39,301 nt of DNA from Chara braunii (lineage: Eukaryota; Streptophyta; Charophyceae; Charales; Characeae): positions 558,112 through 597,412 of the forward strand of contig BFEA01000708.1 of NCBI GenBank assembly GCA_003427395.1. Direction: 5' to 3'. Each line of letters begins with the position of its first letter. Position 1 is the first letter of the stretch. A model generated the notes under the pieces. That model had not been told where the DNA came from. It did no database searches and worked only from the letters and a program-made list of their open reading frames with translations. The position numbers and the translations under genes are program-made. This document shows, piece after piece, positions 21,111-31,551 of this stretch.

Positions 21111-21530
21111 TGTGAAAGATCGACTATAGTATTGACGTCATACACAGTGGTCTTCAAAGTCGAAGTGAGTTTGTCGTGTGAATACGGCTGTAGAAGGTAC
21201 GCAAGTAACACAGGTAGGGCGCGGGGGCGCTAGATAAGGAGGAGCTACATTGGATATTGTGTTGGTGTGGCCTGAGGGCATGAACATTGGTTCAAGAGTT
21301 CATTTTATTATTGTTATTTGACCAGAATCTCGGTGGATTTATGCTCTTTGCTTGTACGTGACTACTTTCACACCTGTGTGATTTCGCAACTTGACTTTCA
21401 GTACATCGTTCCCACTCATATTCCTTGCATATATATCTTTCAATTTATTTATTATTTTTTTTTTTTTTATTATAGTCGTGAGTTGACCGAAAACGGATGT
21501 GTCTGGCCCACGGGTAAGCGGTGTTGTCCG
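21111..21530. other. No gene seen
   Basis: Anonymous sequence with a T-run near 21448-21469. Confidence 0.4.
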
Positions 21531-21695
21531 CAGCCAATTGCGTGAGCAGTGCCGTATGCAGCCAATCAAGTGAGCGAACACTATGCGCAACCAATCGAGT
21601 GAGTCAATGCGGCACGCAGCCCATCGAGAGAGCGAGTGCTATATTGCCAAACGAGTGAGCAGGTATTGTTCGCAGCCAATCGAATAAGTGGATGT
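21531..21695. repeat. 28-30 bp minisatellite, about six units
   Basis: Units start near 21531, 21559, 21587, 21616, 21646 and 21671 with the consensus GCAGCCAATCGAGTGAGYGA followed by a variable TGCTATRC-like tail. Confidence 0.85.
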
Positions 21696-21907
21696 GGGAG
21701 GCTGTGTTGGATTTTGTGGTATGCTTGCACCTTGCCATTAGGGGAGTTCACTTGCAGTCCAAAGAGTCGGACTTTGCGGCATCTCGGTAGTAACTCATCT
21801 CACGTCCCATGATTGCCTGATATTCTTTGGTAAGCTGGTCAACGTGATGTGCACGTATCACCGTGTGCCTTCTGTCATTGTTCCTTACGATTGCTCGTTA
21901 CGCCCTC

Positions 21908-21938
21908 TACCTGGCTGATCCTACCAGTAGTGGTATGA
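21908..21938 (+). other. 18S rRNA 5-prime-end-like fragment (31 bp)
   Basis: TACCTGGCTGATCCTACCAG followed by TAGTGGTATGA closely resembles the highly conserved start of eukaryotic 18S rRNA. By my reading about 26 of 31 bases agree with the usual form. The match does not continue downstream, so this is not an rRNA gene. It could be a processed rRNA remnant, an rRNA-derived retroposon head, or chance. Confidence 0.4.
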
Positions 21939-22442
21939 TAAACTATGCTCAATGACATCTAATTGTAAACACTTTGCACTATAACTTGTCAAGTCGACTG
22001 TGAATATATTTGACTTCTCATGAACACCATGATCTGACAGAAAGGGGCTGGGTATAGGAATCTAAGGGAGACTTAAGGATGAAGGCAACTAACGCTGAAG
22101 TAGGCGAGGTATTTCCTCTTCTCCTCCCATCTTATATACCTTGTATTAGTGCTACCCCATGTTACTATGCATACATCTGTGTATGACTATATGAATCTGT
22201 GACCTTCTTCTTGATTAAATATGAGCTAGGAAACTACTATGCCTGCATGACAAATGATTGAAGTGATTACGGATTTCTTGTATTGAGAATGCATGATGTA
22301 ACGCGGAACCCATGTAGGTCAATCTCGTTGTCTGACTGTTGATATGAATTGTGTATGACTAACTATTTCTGAAAACATATCGTGAGAACAAGAAGTTCTC
22401 GTATGGGATGTCTCACTGTATGTATGTTTATTTTGGGTAGAT
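21939..22442. other. No gene seen
   Basis: Anonymous AT-rich sequence. GGGTATAGGAATCTAAGGGA at about 22048 resembles the sequence after the TATA-like box of copy B (GGGGTATACGGAATCTTAAG), which hints at a decayed relative. A small hairpin, GAGAAC with GTTCTC, lies near 22383. Confidence 0.4.
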
Positions 22443-23195
22443 GAGGCGGCAGAAATGTAGACTCCGTGAAGTCCTGTCCTGCTTGATAAGATCTTCTAAC
22501 ATTGATGAGGGTTTTGGTTACTATAGAAGTTATTGGATTGCGCATGGTTATGTATGCTTGAGATTATTGATTGGCTAACCCAAGATGTATGTGTGTATCC
22601 TTGTCAAAGCACTTTGACTAACTCTCACCTTCTCTAAGTTAGACTGACTCAAGTCAAAAGTCATTTGAAGGTCTTCTTAGAAATATGTAATGAGGTGAGA
22701 GTTTCCGTGAGAACTTCCTCATTAGGTGTTTTATTGAGTCATTGGGATGTGGCTGGCCTGTTCGTCTGACTTTAAGAACTTCAAATGACCTAAGATACAA
22801 GGGTTCTTCTAAAGAAGTAAATTGGCAGGGGTAATAAGGGGAGTGAGGTCCCGAGAGACCCACCTTATTACTTGGGTCTGCTTTAAGTAAAAAAATGTGG
22901 TAATAAGAGAAGCGAGACCTCGTGAGGTTTACCCTATTACCAATCAACACCAAGGGATGGTAGGAGAAGCAAGGTCTCGTGAGGCCTGCCCTATCACCGA
23001 CAAATCCTGGCAAAAAGGAGACGGTAGTAGGAGTAGATCCCGTGAGATATACCCTGTTATCGAATTACGTCACACAATGAAAGGCAGTGATAAGAGAAGC
23101 AAAACCCCGTGTGGTCTGCCTTATCACTTACATGCCGCTGGAAGGAGAGAAGAAGGGTGAGGGTGAGGATCCCGTGTGATCTACCCTATTATAAG
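22443..23195 (+). repeat. Second hairpin array: constant CCGTGAG loop, variable stems
   Basis: Units near 22446, 22689, 22831, 22899, 22959, 23023, 23083 and 23155 carry a loop like YCGTGWG flanked by changing but mostly complementary inner stems: AGTT/AACT (22689 unit), GGTC/GACC (22831), AGACCT/AGGTTT (22899), AGGTCT/AGGCCT (22959), GATC/GATC (23155). Outer stems also pair in several units: AATGAGG/CCTCATT, GTAATAAGG/CCTTATTAC, GGTAATA/TATTACC, AGTGATAAG/CTTATCACT. The last six units are spaced about 60-70 bp. A degenerate unit may lie at 23876-23914. Confidence 0.85.
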
Positions 23196-23230
23196 TGTTG
23201 TACCCCCATTGTGACGTTCACCGTTCACGG

Positions 23231-23317
23231 GGTCTGTGGACGGAACTGGTCATGGAGTTCACGGAGTTCACGGTGTAGGAGTTCACGGTGTAGGAGTTCA
23301 TGAAGTTCACGGAGAGT
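23231..23317. repeat. Short tandem repeat of GAGTTCACGG
   Basis: GAGTTCACGGTGTAG-type units recur several times up to the G-run and gap. After the gap, 23740-23790 holds related CGGTCACGTTCA and GGTGCCGGTGCCGG motifs, partly inverted. Confidence 0.8.
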
Positions 23318-23690
23318 GGGATCGTTTTTTTTTTTTTTGGGGGGGGGGGGNNNNNNNNNNNNNNNNNNNNNNNNNNNNNNNNNNNNNNNNNNNNNNNNNN
23401 NNNNNNNNNNNNNNNNNNNNNNNNNNNNNNNNNNNNNNNNNNNNNNNNNNNNNNNNNNNNNNNNNNNNNNNNNNNNNNNNNNNNNNNNNNNNNNNNNNNN
23501 NNNNNNNNNNNNNNNNNNNNNNNNNNNNNNNNNNNNNNNNNNNNNNNNNNNNNNNNNNNNNNNNNNNNNNNNNNNNNNNNNNNNNNNNNNNNNNNNNNNN
23601 NNNNNNNNNNNNNNNNNNNNNNNNNNNNNNNNNNNNNNNNNNNNNNNNNNNNNNNNNNNNNNNNNNNNNNNNNAAAAAAAAAAAAAAACA
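23318..23690. other. Assembly gap with homopolymer edges
   Basis: A T-run and G-run lead into 323 unknown bases (23351-23673), which end in an A-run. Long open frames spanning the unknown bases are not meaningful. Confidence 0.95.
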
Positions 23691-25278
23691 TTTTTTTCTG
23701 ATCCGCCCGTTCACAAAAAAAACACCAAATGAATAGCCGGTCACGTTCAAGTGACCGGTGCCGGTGCCGGTCACGTTCACGGGTCCGACACTGTCTATTA
23801 TGACAACTTTTATGAAAATCCCACAAAGCCTAACTCACTAATATGGTTTATTTTCTGATTCTACTAAGATGGAGGTAGACGGAATGTGGCCCCGAGTGAC
23901 CTATCCTGCTTTATTAACCTTTTGAGTGATATCAATCTTATGATTTTATTTCAAATGAGATTGATGTTGTTTTGCATGTGCATGTCTTAAGTGGGGAATC
24001 ACATGATGAGGCAGAAATTGCAAGAAAGTATTGGTGATGTTAGCTTATACTTTCTTCTTTAGGCGACTGCCTCTAGAGATTGGTCTGATAAGAAGTTCTT
24101 GTAGCGACACGACAAAAAAACCCGAATTTTTTACCTTCCATTAACCGCAAGTGTTAGAGAGACTACCTACAGGGAGTTATATCGATGTAGTTTTATTCTC
24201 GACTAAAATGAAGTTCACTGTATTGAACTTCAAATGGGGGCGTATCGATAGGAAAGAGGTGTTGAGACCGTGTTGACCTCTGTGTGATTACATGTCATCT
24301 TGATCAAGAATACTCATTATGAGTCTATGGAAGAATACATATTGTTGCCTTATGGTAACAGGTCGGTTCACCAACTCAACCCTGACTCACCCTCGACACC
24401 CATACTTTGCATCGAGCTTTGCACTGAAAGGTATTTCTGATTTTTAGGTTATTGTTTAAAGGGTCTTTGTTTGGTAAGAAAAAGGTCCTTGAATGATTAA
24501 AGTCAGATGAGGCTGAATGATTAAGTCGAAAAGGGGATGTTTGGCTGAAAGGTTGGAAGTGTAAGTGTAATGTGGGTGAAAGTGAATAAATGGTTGACTC
24601 TGGTACAATTGTATAATGCATTTGGTTTTGTTTGCAGGTCAGTAAAATGCCCAGCCATATGCAATTCACTGCAACTCATTTAAAAAACTTATGTTATCCT
24701 GGACCTTGATCCAGATATTTCGTCAACATGCGACTTTATACATTTGGTTTGAGTACCCTAACCTTACGCTTTCCCCGATTTTAAGAGGATTATGATTATT
24801 ACGAAGGTCAAAGCCTTATTCATTTCATGTTCATTTCATCTGTATATGTTTGAAAGGTCAATGACTTATGTTTTCCCTGATGATTTTAGACTATTTATGT
24901 CAATGTGTTAAGTGTACGTGACAACTCCTTGCCTAACTACTTAGTCTTATTTAATTTCCTGTGTATGTGTGATGTGGCAAATGGTTTTTATAAAGAGATA
25001 TGTTGAATGAACTAAATCACTGGGGAGGAAACAATTGGGTGTGTGTCTTATGCACAACCCCTTGATAATTTAAACATTAAGGGGATCGTGCTCCATGGAA
25101 GGGGATAGGTCATGAGTCATACCTATAGAAACTATTTAGAGTCAAGGACAGTATGCTCGAATGTTCGTCGGTCGAGTCGATCAGAATTGTAAGTCGGTCC
25201 GGGAGATCAACGCCCCGATGACCGACACGTATACGGGTCAGTCTTAGGAGTTTAACCACGTGTACAGTGATCGAGCAA
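23691..25278. other. No gene seen; isolated hairpin at 24210-24231
   Basis: AT-rich anonymous sequence. GAAGTTCA pairs with TGAACTTC around a 6-nt loop at 24210-24231. GATGAGGCAGAAAT near 24006 echoes GATGAGGCGGCAGAAAT near 22441. No domain-bearing frame was found. Confidence 0.45.
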
Positions 25279-25462
25279 ACATCCTCGGTTGACTAACTTG
25301 ACTTACCTCTGAGATTGCAAGTAAAAGCCTTCGCATGTGAGTCAGTACCTCGGCAGGGACACGCCTACCTAAGGATGATGACAACTCCTTAGGTAGAGGT
25401 GAGTTGTACCTCGCGAAACCTCTGTCCTGTCGCAGGGAGCCACGAGAGGTATAGTTGGCGCT
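25279..25462 (-). repeat. X repeat, inverted copy
   Basis: On the minus strand it reads GCGCCAACTATACCTCTCGT, then GCGACAGGACAG, GAGGTACAAC and CAATCTCAGAGGT, collinear with the X repeats at 11941 and 13371. Its hairpin (25366-25395) is TACCTAAGG with CCTTAGGTA, while copy 1 uses CCACCT..GGGA with TCCC..AGGTGG, so the stem changed on both sides. Confidence 0.8.
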
Positions 25463-26980
25463 TACGGTCGGAGTCGGTCTTTGGCTGAAACGCTTCCAAA
25501 ACTCCTCTGTGATGTGAGGTCCGACACTGAAAATACTTTGTGTCTGGGTGTAGGACCGCCGCGCCCGACAACGGGGTTCCACGCCTCTATCGTACATGTA
25601 CGCAAGCCGACGTACTAGAGGGTTGAAGTCCCAAGCGTGACTCGTTGTCGGTCGACTAGCACGCATCCTTCTTACCACGCGTTACATCTCACCAAAACAA
25701 AAAGTCAGATCACTCACAGAAAACAAAACACTCCTACTAGTCCCTTTAGTATCCAACCCATAATTTTTCTGACACATGAATCAATTAGGTGCGCGGGCGA
25801 GGCTAAGAATGAATATCGTGCGGATGCAGACTTTCTTATATCAACTAGCCATGCATGAATACGCAAGCAGTCACAATGATGGCGTACTATGTAGTAATCA
25901 TAATCACATGGCCCTTAGCAGTCTCGAGGGTCACGTTCGACCCTTAAGTGTGGCCTGATACGCGCCTTGAGGGATTAATCTCTCGACGCTAGACGACCGC
26001 CAAGGTGGTTAAGAACCATACCCTCTTTTGCGCCCTGCGGAGAGTGAGTGATATACAGGCTTCGGCTTGTAGTGCCTGTCTACCCTTATGGCCATGGAGA
26101 CAAACTCCATTATTCAGGGTCTGGAGCGAAGTTAAGGGGTTTGAGTTTGACGGCTGCCCCAGACTTCAATGTCAAAGTACGAAAATTAATAAGCAAAATC
26201 ACCCAGTAAATAAATAAGCATCCCAATAGTATTACTCGTATATCAAATCAGAACTCGAGATAAGATAAAGGGGAAAATGTAAACCCATCAGGTATGCAGA
26301 TCGTGCCACACATGGTTGTCATTCTCACCACCTCCAAGGTAAGGCTCGTACACAAGCTTCAAACACCAACCTGCATCAACACAGACACATACAATAGTCG
26401 CATTGCCATACACAAAAAAAAGTTGAGGTACAAGTGCAAACAAAGTTGTGTCGTGAGCCGATGAATCGGCAACCGACCAACCGGTTTGTTAACAAAAAAT
26501 AACAGAAAACGATCCTCGAAGAATCGTGTTGAACTAGTCAGATCTTGGATAAAAAACAACCAAGAAGGACATGTTAGGCTGTTACACATCATAGGATAAG
26601 TCCCAAATACTTGAACTTTAAGTGCACGGAGAATAAAGTTTCATATCACATCTCACTCAAAATCTCATAAGACTATATCTTAAATCTCTCTCTCAAATAG
26701 ATCTCACAGAATAAAAAAAACCATGGCAGCATCTTCCCTATACAAAGTGGATCGCCAAACTTCTCCTACCACAATATAATATATCTCTCCAAAAAAACTA
26801 AGAAAATTTCGGCAGTGTTTCCCGTAGGAAAAGCGTCTTTTCATAATTTATATAAGACTAAATATAAAACGCAAAAAAAAAAATAACTTCAGAAAGCCGA
26901 ATTGTGTTTAACCCCTTGATTTAGCAAAAACTTGGGCAGCACCTCCCCTAGAAAAATAGGCTTTCCAATTTTTTTTTTTA

Positions 26981-27296
26981 TTTTTTTTTTAAAAGGGTTG
27001 TGGAGGAGTCGGGGTTAATGACCCAGGGAGGATATCCATCATAGGGCTTTCCGCGCCGGGGTCAGCCCCACTGACGGTGCAGCGGGCCCACCCACTTACC
27101 CAGTGATCCGTCAAGGAGAGAGCTCATAAACCTTGCTACCCACCCGGGAGTATCAGCCCAGACCGGCGCTACCAGGCCGCTGCGCCGGGGGTCACCCAGC
27201 ACCCACTCAGGGCTTCACCTCCCTGTGGCTCCACGACCGGGAAGCGTCAGCACCACAACCACCGTGGTGCCGCAGGGATGCGCCAAGCCTTATATG
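26981..27296 (-). mobile_element. GC-rich retroposon-like insert with A-rich tail
   Basis: On the minus strand a GC-rich body of about 290 bp, starting TGGCGCATCCCTGCGGCACC, ends in a run of A interrupted by T (about 26969-26994 on the plus strand). It interrupts the AT-rich tandem units of copy B, which lack it in copy A. A body followed by an A tail is what a 5-prime-truncated LINE or a SINE leaves behind. No reading frame of note and no clear target duplication were found. Confidence 0.6.
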
Positions 27297-28483
27297 AACT
27301 TCGACAAAATCTTAAACTTAAGAAACCAAAAATTAAACTAACTTATCGGACTTATAAAAATTTCGATAACACTTCTCGTAGTGAAAGTAGCTTTCAAAAA
27401 TTCATACAAAGCCAAGTAAAATAAATTATCCCGGAAAATGCGACAACTCGAACTAAGTAAAATAAACTTAGCTCAGAAAATGCAGATATTGAATTAACTC
27501 CTATAGCTCCAGCCTGTGTTACCGTGCGCTGGTTGAGCGCGTTGTTGGAGCTGAAAAAATTTAGCTCCGCTCAATCCCGCGCTCAAAAGCACTTGAGCGG
27601 ACTTTCAGCGGGCTCTCAGCGGGCTTTGAAAGGTCGCGCGAAACAATGAGCAAAAAAAAAAAACAAAAATACAGGGTTGGAGATATTTTCGATATCTACA
27701 ACTTTATATTTTTTATTTTATTTTTTTTTTAATTTTTATTTAAAAATATATATATATATATATAAAAAAAAATAATAATAAAAAAAAACAATATGAACTG
27801 GGTGAGTTTTCCTTTTCTTTCACAGAGAAATTTTTACAGCAAAAAATTAACAAAATAAATAATAAAAAATATAGTCTTGTACAAGGTTGCCGGCGTTCGG
27901 GACCGGCCGAATGCCCGAACTTGAACGCCCGGACGTTCGACAAAAAAAAAAAAAAAAAAAAAAAAATCCAAAACATCTAAAACATAAATATGTTATGCAG
28001 AAGAGTAAACTAGACAACATTTGCATCCATGTTATATCTAAAATCTTAACCAAATTTGAAATAAAAATCATATACTAAAAATAAATAATAATAATAAAAA
28101 TTAAAAAAAATAAAACGAGAATGAAATTATTGAGTGGGCGAGCACGTTTTTGACACTGCCATGTTTGGCGATTTTTTATTTGTTTTTGGCAATGACAACG
28201 TATGTGTATCTTACAAAGTAGAGAATCTACAAATAAAGTTTGAAAAATAATAGTTTTTTTTCATGCCCCGAAATAAAGGAAAAAAAAAAAGTAAAACAAG
28301 AGAAAAAACAAATTAGTGAGTGGGCAAGCAAGTTTTGACACTACCATCTTTGCCGATTTTTAATTGTTTTTGGCTGAACAGAATGACCTCGAAATTAAAA
28401 GGGAGATACCTTAGATCACAAAGAACTAACAAAAAAAACTTCAAAAACAAATAATAACATTTATGTGTCAAAATACGTTTTTA

Positions 28484-28590
28484 CAAGGTCCGAACCCCTT
28501 CAGGTTCGGGCCCCGTATGGGGACCCGAACGCCCGAACGTTCAGGGGTCAACTTAGGGGTCTCCGTACGTTCGGCCTGGCAACCCTGGTC
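28484..28590. repeat. GC island built on CCCGAACGTTCGGG words
   Basis: Repeated and inverted GGTTCGGG, CCCGAAC and ACGTTCGGCC words. A related island stands at 27887-27940 (CGTTCGGG, CCCGAAC, CGGACGTTCG), followed by an A-run. Confidence 0.7.
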
Positions 28591-28729
28591 TTGTAGATAT
28601 TTCGGAGATCTACGAACCCATATTTTTTATTATTTTTTTTTAAGTTCGTATATATTAAAAAAAATAAAAAACATAAAAATGAGAAAAAAAAGACACTCAC
28701 AGACCCCCGCCAATTCCCCCCCCCACACA

Positions 28730-28742
28730 CGCACACGCTGTG

Positions 28743-28773
<31 letters not shown>

Positions 28774-28812
28774 TGCACACGCACACACAAGAAAAAAAAA
28801 AAAAAAAAAACC
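28730..28812. repeat. (CA)n microsatellite followed by an A-run
   Basis: Imperfect CA or GCACAC repeats up to about 28788, then AAGA and a run of A to about 28811. Confidence 0.9.
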
Positions 28813-28821
28813 TAGGTTGTT

Positions 28822-28915
28822 TTATCGGACGTCCGGGACCCCCCTGACCGTTCGGGATGTCCAACCGGACGTCTGGTCGGATGTCCGACCGGACAGGGGA
28901 CGTCCGACCTAGCGC
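28822..28915. repeat. GC island built on CGGACGTCCG
   Basis: CGGACGTCCG, CCGGACGTCTGG, CGGATGTCCG and GGGACGTCCG follow one another, with A-runs on both sides. The words are self-complementary or near so. Confidence 0.75.
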
Positions 28916-29099
28916 AAAAAAAAAATTAAAAAAAAAAATAAAAAAAATCGTATGGCTTCTACCTTACATAAGGTTTATGCCGCTAAAATTTTGGCTCATT
29001 TGAGCCAGTAGAAAAAAAGATAAAAATCTTCAAAGATTCTTATCCCCACCTATACCCCTCCTATCCCCACCAAAACCCCTCATCTACGAATCCCCCTCG

Positions 29100-29205
29100 G
29101 CGGCGGCCATCCGCGGACAAGTCCGCGGCCGCGGCCTAGGCCACGACCCCGCGGACGTGTCCGCGGTCCGCGGCCATGAAAAAAAAAAAAAAAAAAAAAA
29201 AAAAA
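29100..29205. repeat. GC island built on CCGCGGACGTGTCCGCGG, then poly(A)
   Basis: Nested palindromes CCGCGGACAAGTCCGCGG, GCGGCCGCGGCC and CCGCGGACGTGTCCGCGG, followed by about 27 A. A related island at 29521-29610 has CGCGGCCG and CACGGACGTGTCCGCGGG. Confidence 0.8.
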
Positions 29206-29825
29206 TTCAAAAAATTCTGAAAAAACAATATGTTATGCAGAAAAATATACTGAAAAACTTTTGCCTTGTGGTCATATCCAAAAACGTTGCTGAATTTAAA
29301 ATAAAAAATCACATACGTTTCATGTTTTTTTTTTGAAAAAAAAAACAAACAAACAACTTTTGCCTCAGAAAAATTAGTTTTTGAATTTTGAAAATTCGAA
29401 GACGAAGTCAAAAAATAAAATAAAAAATTGCGCAATTTAGATCTCGAAAATATCTACAACCTCATATTTTGTGTTTTTTTTTTTGATAAATTTTTAAGGT
29501 AAAAAAAAATTCCTGAAAGTTGCGGCCGCACCCAACCGTGGCCGGAGCCGCGCGGCCGTAATCACGTCCGCTCTCCGAGCTTGACCCCACGGACGTGTCC
29601 GCGGGTGTTTCATAGCCCCTCACACCCCAAATAGCACCCTATCACCAAATGCTCAGAAAATTCTGAATTTTTTTATGGGGGGTCTCTATGGCATGCGCAA
29701 CACTATCATAATTTATTTTTATTTTTTATTTTGTACCAAAAAGTCGTTGTCCGGAAATCCGGACGACGGGGGTACCTTACGTCCGAGGGAGACATCTGAT
29801 CTTCGGACAATTGGTAACATAGAAA

Positions 29826-29995
29826 AACACACACACACACAAACACAAACACGCACACATACAAACATGAACACATACACACACACGTGCGCACACACAG
29901 ACACACACACACGCATACACATATATACACAGATACACACATATAAACAGGGAGAAAGAGAGAGAAAGAGAGAGACCGAGAGACAGAGAGTTAGA
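29826..29995. repeat. (CA)n then (GAGA)n microsatellite
   Basis: CACACA with interspersed AAACA and ATACA words to about 29946, then a GAGAGAAAGAGA-type purine run. Confidence 0.9.
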
Positions 29996-30218
29996 CAGAG
30001 CGAGGGGAAAGAGAGTCACGAACTTCCCCACCCAGCAACCCCCAAAATCACCCCCAACCACCCAACTTTTTTTTTCTGCGCAATTGTCCCCACGACATCC
30101 CCTGCCTTTGCGCAACCCCATGACACACACGTGCTCTTTTTTTGATGAGCACGCTCGCTTTAAAGCGCTTTGAGCGCAAGAGGGGGTCTTTAAGCGCGCG
30201 CGCTCCCGCTCAGGCGCG

Positions 30219-30326
30219 CTCAAACGGTTTCATAGGCTCCAGCACGTGGCAAGCACTAACACCGCTCGCGCTCAGGCTCACTCAAACGGTTTCATAGGCT
30301 CCATCACGTGGTAAGCTCTAACAACC
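30219..30326. repeat. 62-bp tandem duplication at the right junction
   Basis: CTCAAACGGTTTCATAGGCT with CCAKCACGTGG occurs at 30219 and 30281, at the right edge of the foldback insert. It includes the putative target motif. Confidence 0.85.
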
Positions 30327-30574
30327 TACCCTACTAAGCAGCAAAAATAAACAGAGCTTGAACAAAAAACAAGGTATTGCTAGCAAGCATGTCATGTGAA
30401 CAACTCATTCAACCAGTTCAAAAAACAAGGGTTCGTTGATCCAAAATTTTCATCTTTTACTTGTCCTGATTCACAAGGACATGAGTCATGTATCGTATTT
30501 AGTTAATCTTTAACTTTCCAACCTGTTCTTAGTCAAACCCCATGCAATCACAAACACACTAACCTGGATTTATT

Positions 30575-31240
30575 CTGCAAACGAGCAAAGCGACCAGATC
30601 AGTTATGAGGATCTCATCTCTAGCCCATTTCAATGTCTTAGGCAAATGAGCAAAGTGATCGGGTCCTTCAGGAGGACCTCATCTCCAGCCCCATTTCAAT
30701 GTCTTAGGCAAACGAGCAAAGCGACCGGATCAGTTAGAAGGACCTCATCTCCAGCCTCATTTAAATGTCTTAGGCAAATGAGCAAAGCGACCGGATTAGT
30801 CAGAAGGACATCATCTCCAGCCCCATTTCAATGTCTTAAGCAAAAGAGCAAAGTGATCAGATCAATGAGAAGGACCTCATCTCCTACCTCATTTCAATGT
30901 GTTTGGCGAACGAGCAAAACGACCGGATCAATATAAAAGGACCTCATCTCCAACCTCATTTCAGTGTCTTAGGCGAACGAGCAAAGTGACCGAATCAGTC
31001 AAAAAGACCTCATCTCCAGCCCCATTTCAATGTCTTAGGCAAACGAGCAAAGCGACCGGATCAGTTAGAACGACCTCATCTTCAGCCCCACTTCAATATC
31101 TTAGGCAAACGAGCAATGTGACCGGATCAGTTAGAAGGACCTCATCTCCAACCTCATTTCAATGTCTTAGGCAAATTAGCAAAGTGATTGAATCAGTTAA
31201 AACTTCAGAAGAACCTCATCTCCAGCCCCATTTCAAATCA
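30575..31240 (+). repeat. 66-bp minisatellite, about ten units
   Basis: Units start at 30637, 30703, 30769, 30835, 30901, 30968, 31034, 31100 and 31166 (one is 67 bp), plus a partial first unit. The consensus begins CTTAGGCAAACGAGCAAAGC and ends CCCCATTTCAATGT. Since 66 is divisible by three, frames stay open (30646-30936, then 30899-31375) with a 22-residue Ser/Arg/Thr-rich repeat. The 67-bp unit breaks the frame, which argues against a functional protein. It replaces the hairpin array of copy A. Confidence 0.9.
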
Positions 31241-31385
31241 TCGCAAGTACACATCGTGGATTCCATTTTAAGCACAATGAAATTAAACAAAAGCAGTAAA
31301 TTATTTCTGATTCAGTTGAAGTCCTTAAATAAAGTCAAGGAAATATATATAAAAAGTCAAAAATCAGTCAAATAGAATGAAAGGT

Positions 31386-31402
31386 AGTATAAATAGGGGT
31401 AT
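31386..31402 (+). promoter_or_regulatory. TATA-like box, copy B
   Basis: TATAAATAGGGGTATA at 31388 is matched by TATAAAAATAGGGGTATA in copy C (about 37206). Conservation at the same place, just upstream of the conserved 3-prime block, is compatible with a core promoter of the element. No start site can be shown. Confidence 0.4.
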
Positions 31403-31471
31403 ACGGAATCTTAAGGGAGATCGCGTCAACCTACCTCAAAGTCCTCTACCTCTCGAGTCTCGCCTGAACCC

Positions 31472-31551
31472 CGGCAGAGTTCCCGCAATCGGTAGGGCGA
31501 ACCTCCCACAGAGGCCTTGGCACGGATTACGGGTTTCAATCCCACCTGCTG
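31472..31551 (+). other. tRNA-like structured segment, copy B (80 nt)
   Basis: The outer stem CGGCAG pairs with CTGCTG (one G-T pair). A D-arm-like CCCG-CAATCGGTA-GGG, an anticodon-like CCTC-CCACA-GAGG, and a T-arm-like GGG-TTTCAAT-CCC follow. Copy C has the same 80-nt length and uses CTGTCG, which still pairs. An alternative long-range pairing, CCCGCAATC with GATTACGGG, competes with the T arm. Confidence 0.4.

Larger units (their letters stand above)
27988..29312. repeat. Repeated internal modules of the foldback insert
   Basis: ATATGTTATGCAGAARAGTA and the following roughly 70 bp occur at 27988-28078 and 29229-29312. A separate unit, GTGGGCRAGCAMGTTTTTGA with GACACTRCCAT, is tandemly repeated at about 28133 and 28320 (about 187 bp apart). 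Confidence 0.75.
27531..30228. mobile_element. 2.7-kb foldback-type insert with GAGCGC-rich ends
   Basis: The left end (27531-27650) begins GGTTGAGCGCG and reaches AATGAGCAAAAAAA. The right end, read inverted, begins GTTTGAGCGCGCC and reaches GTGCTCATCAAAAAAA. It splits copy B at a spot that is continuous in copy A (GCTCTAGCACGTGGCTAGC, about 15395). Both sides carry a TAGCTCCAGC or TAGGCTCCAGC motif, possibly the target duplication. Inside are AT-rich modules, GC islands and CA microsatellites, with no transposase. Confidence 0.6.

Noticed and set aside
21908-21938. 18S rRNA gene start
   Set aside because: The match ends after about 31 bp, and the following sequence is unrelated to rRNA.
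22831-23195. CRISPR-like array (repeat units about 40 bp with about 25-bp spacers)
   Set aside because: Repeats are diverged and variable in the stems, spacing is irregular, the context is eukaryotic, and no cas genes are present. It fits a hairpin minisatellite better.
23218-23826. Open frames across the second gap
   Set aside because: Most of their length is unknown sequence.
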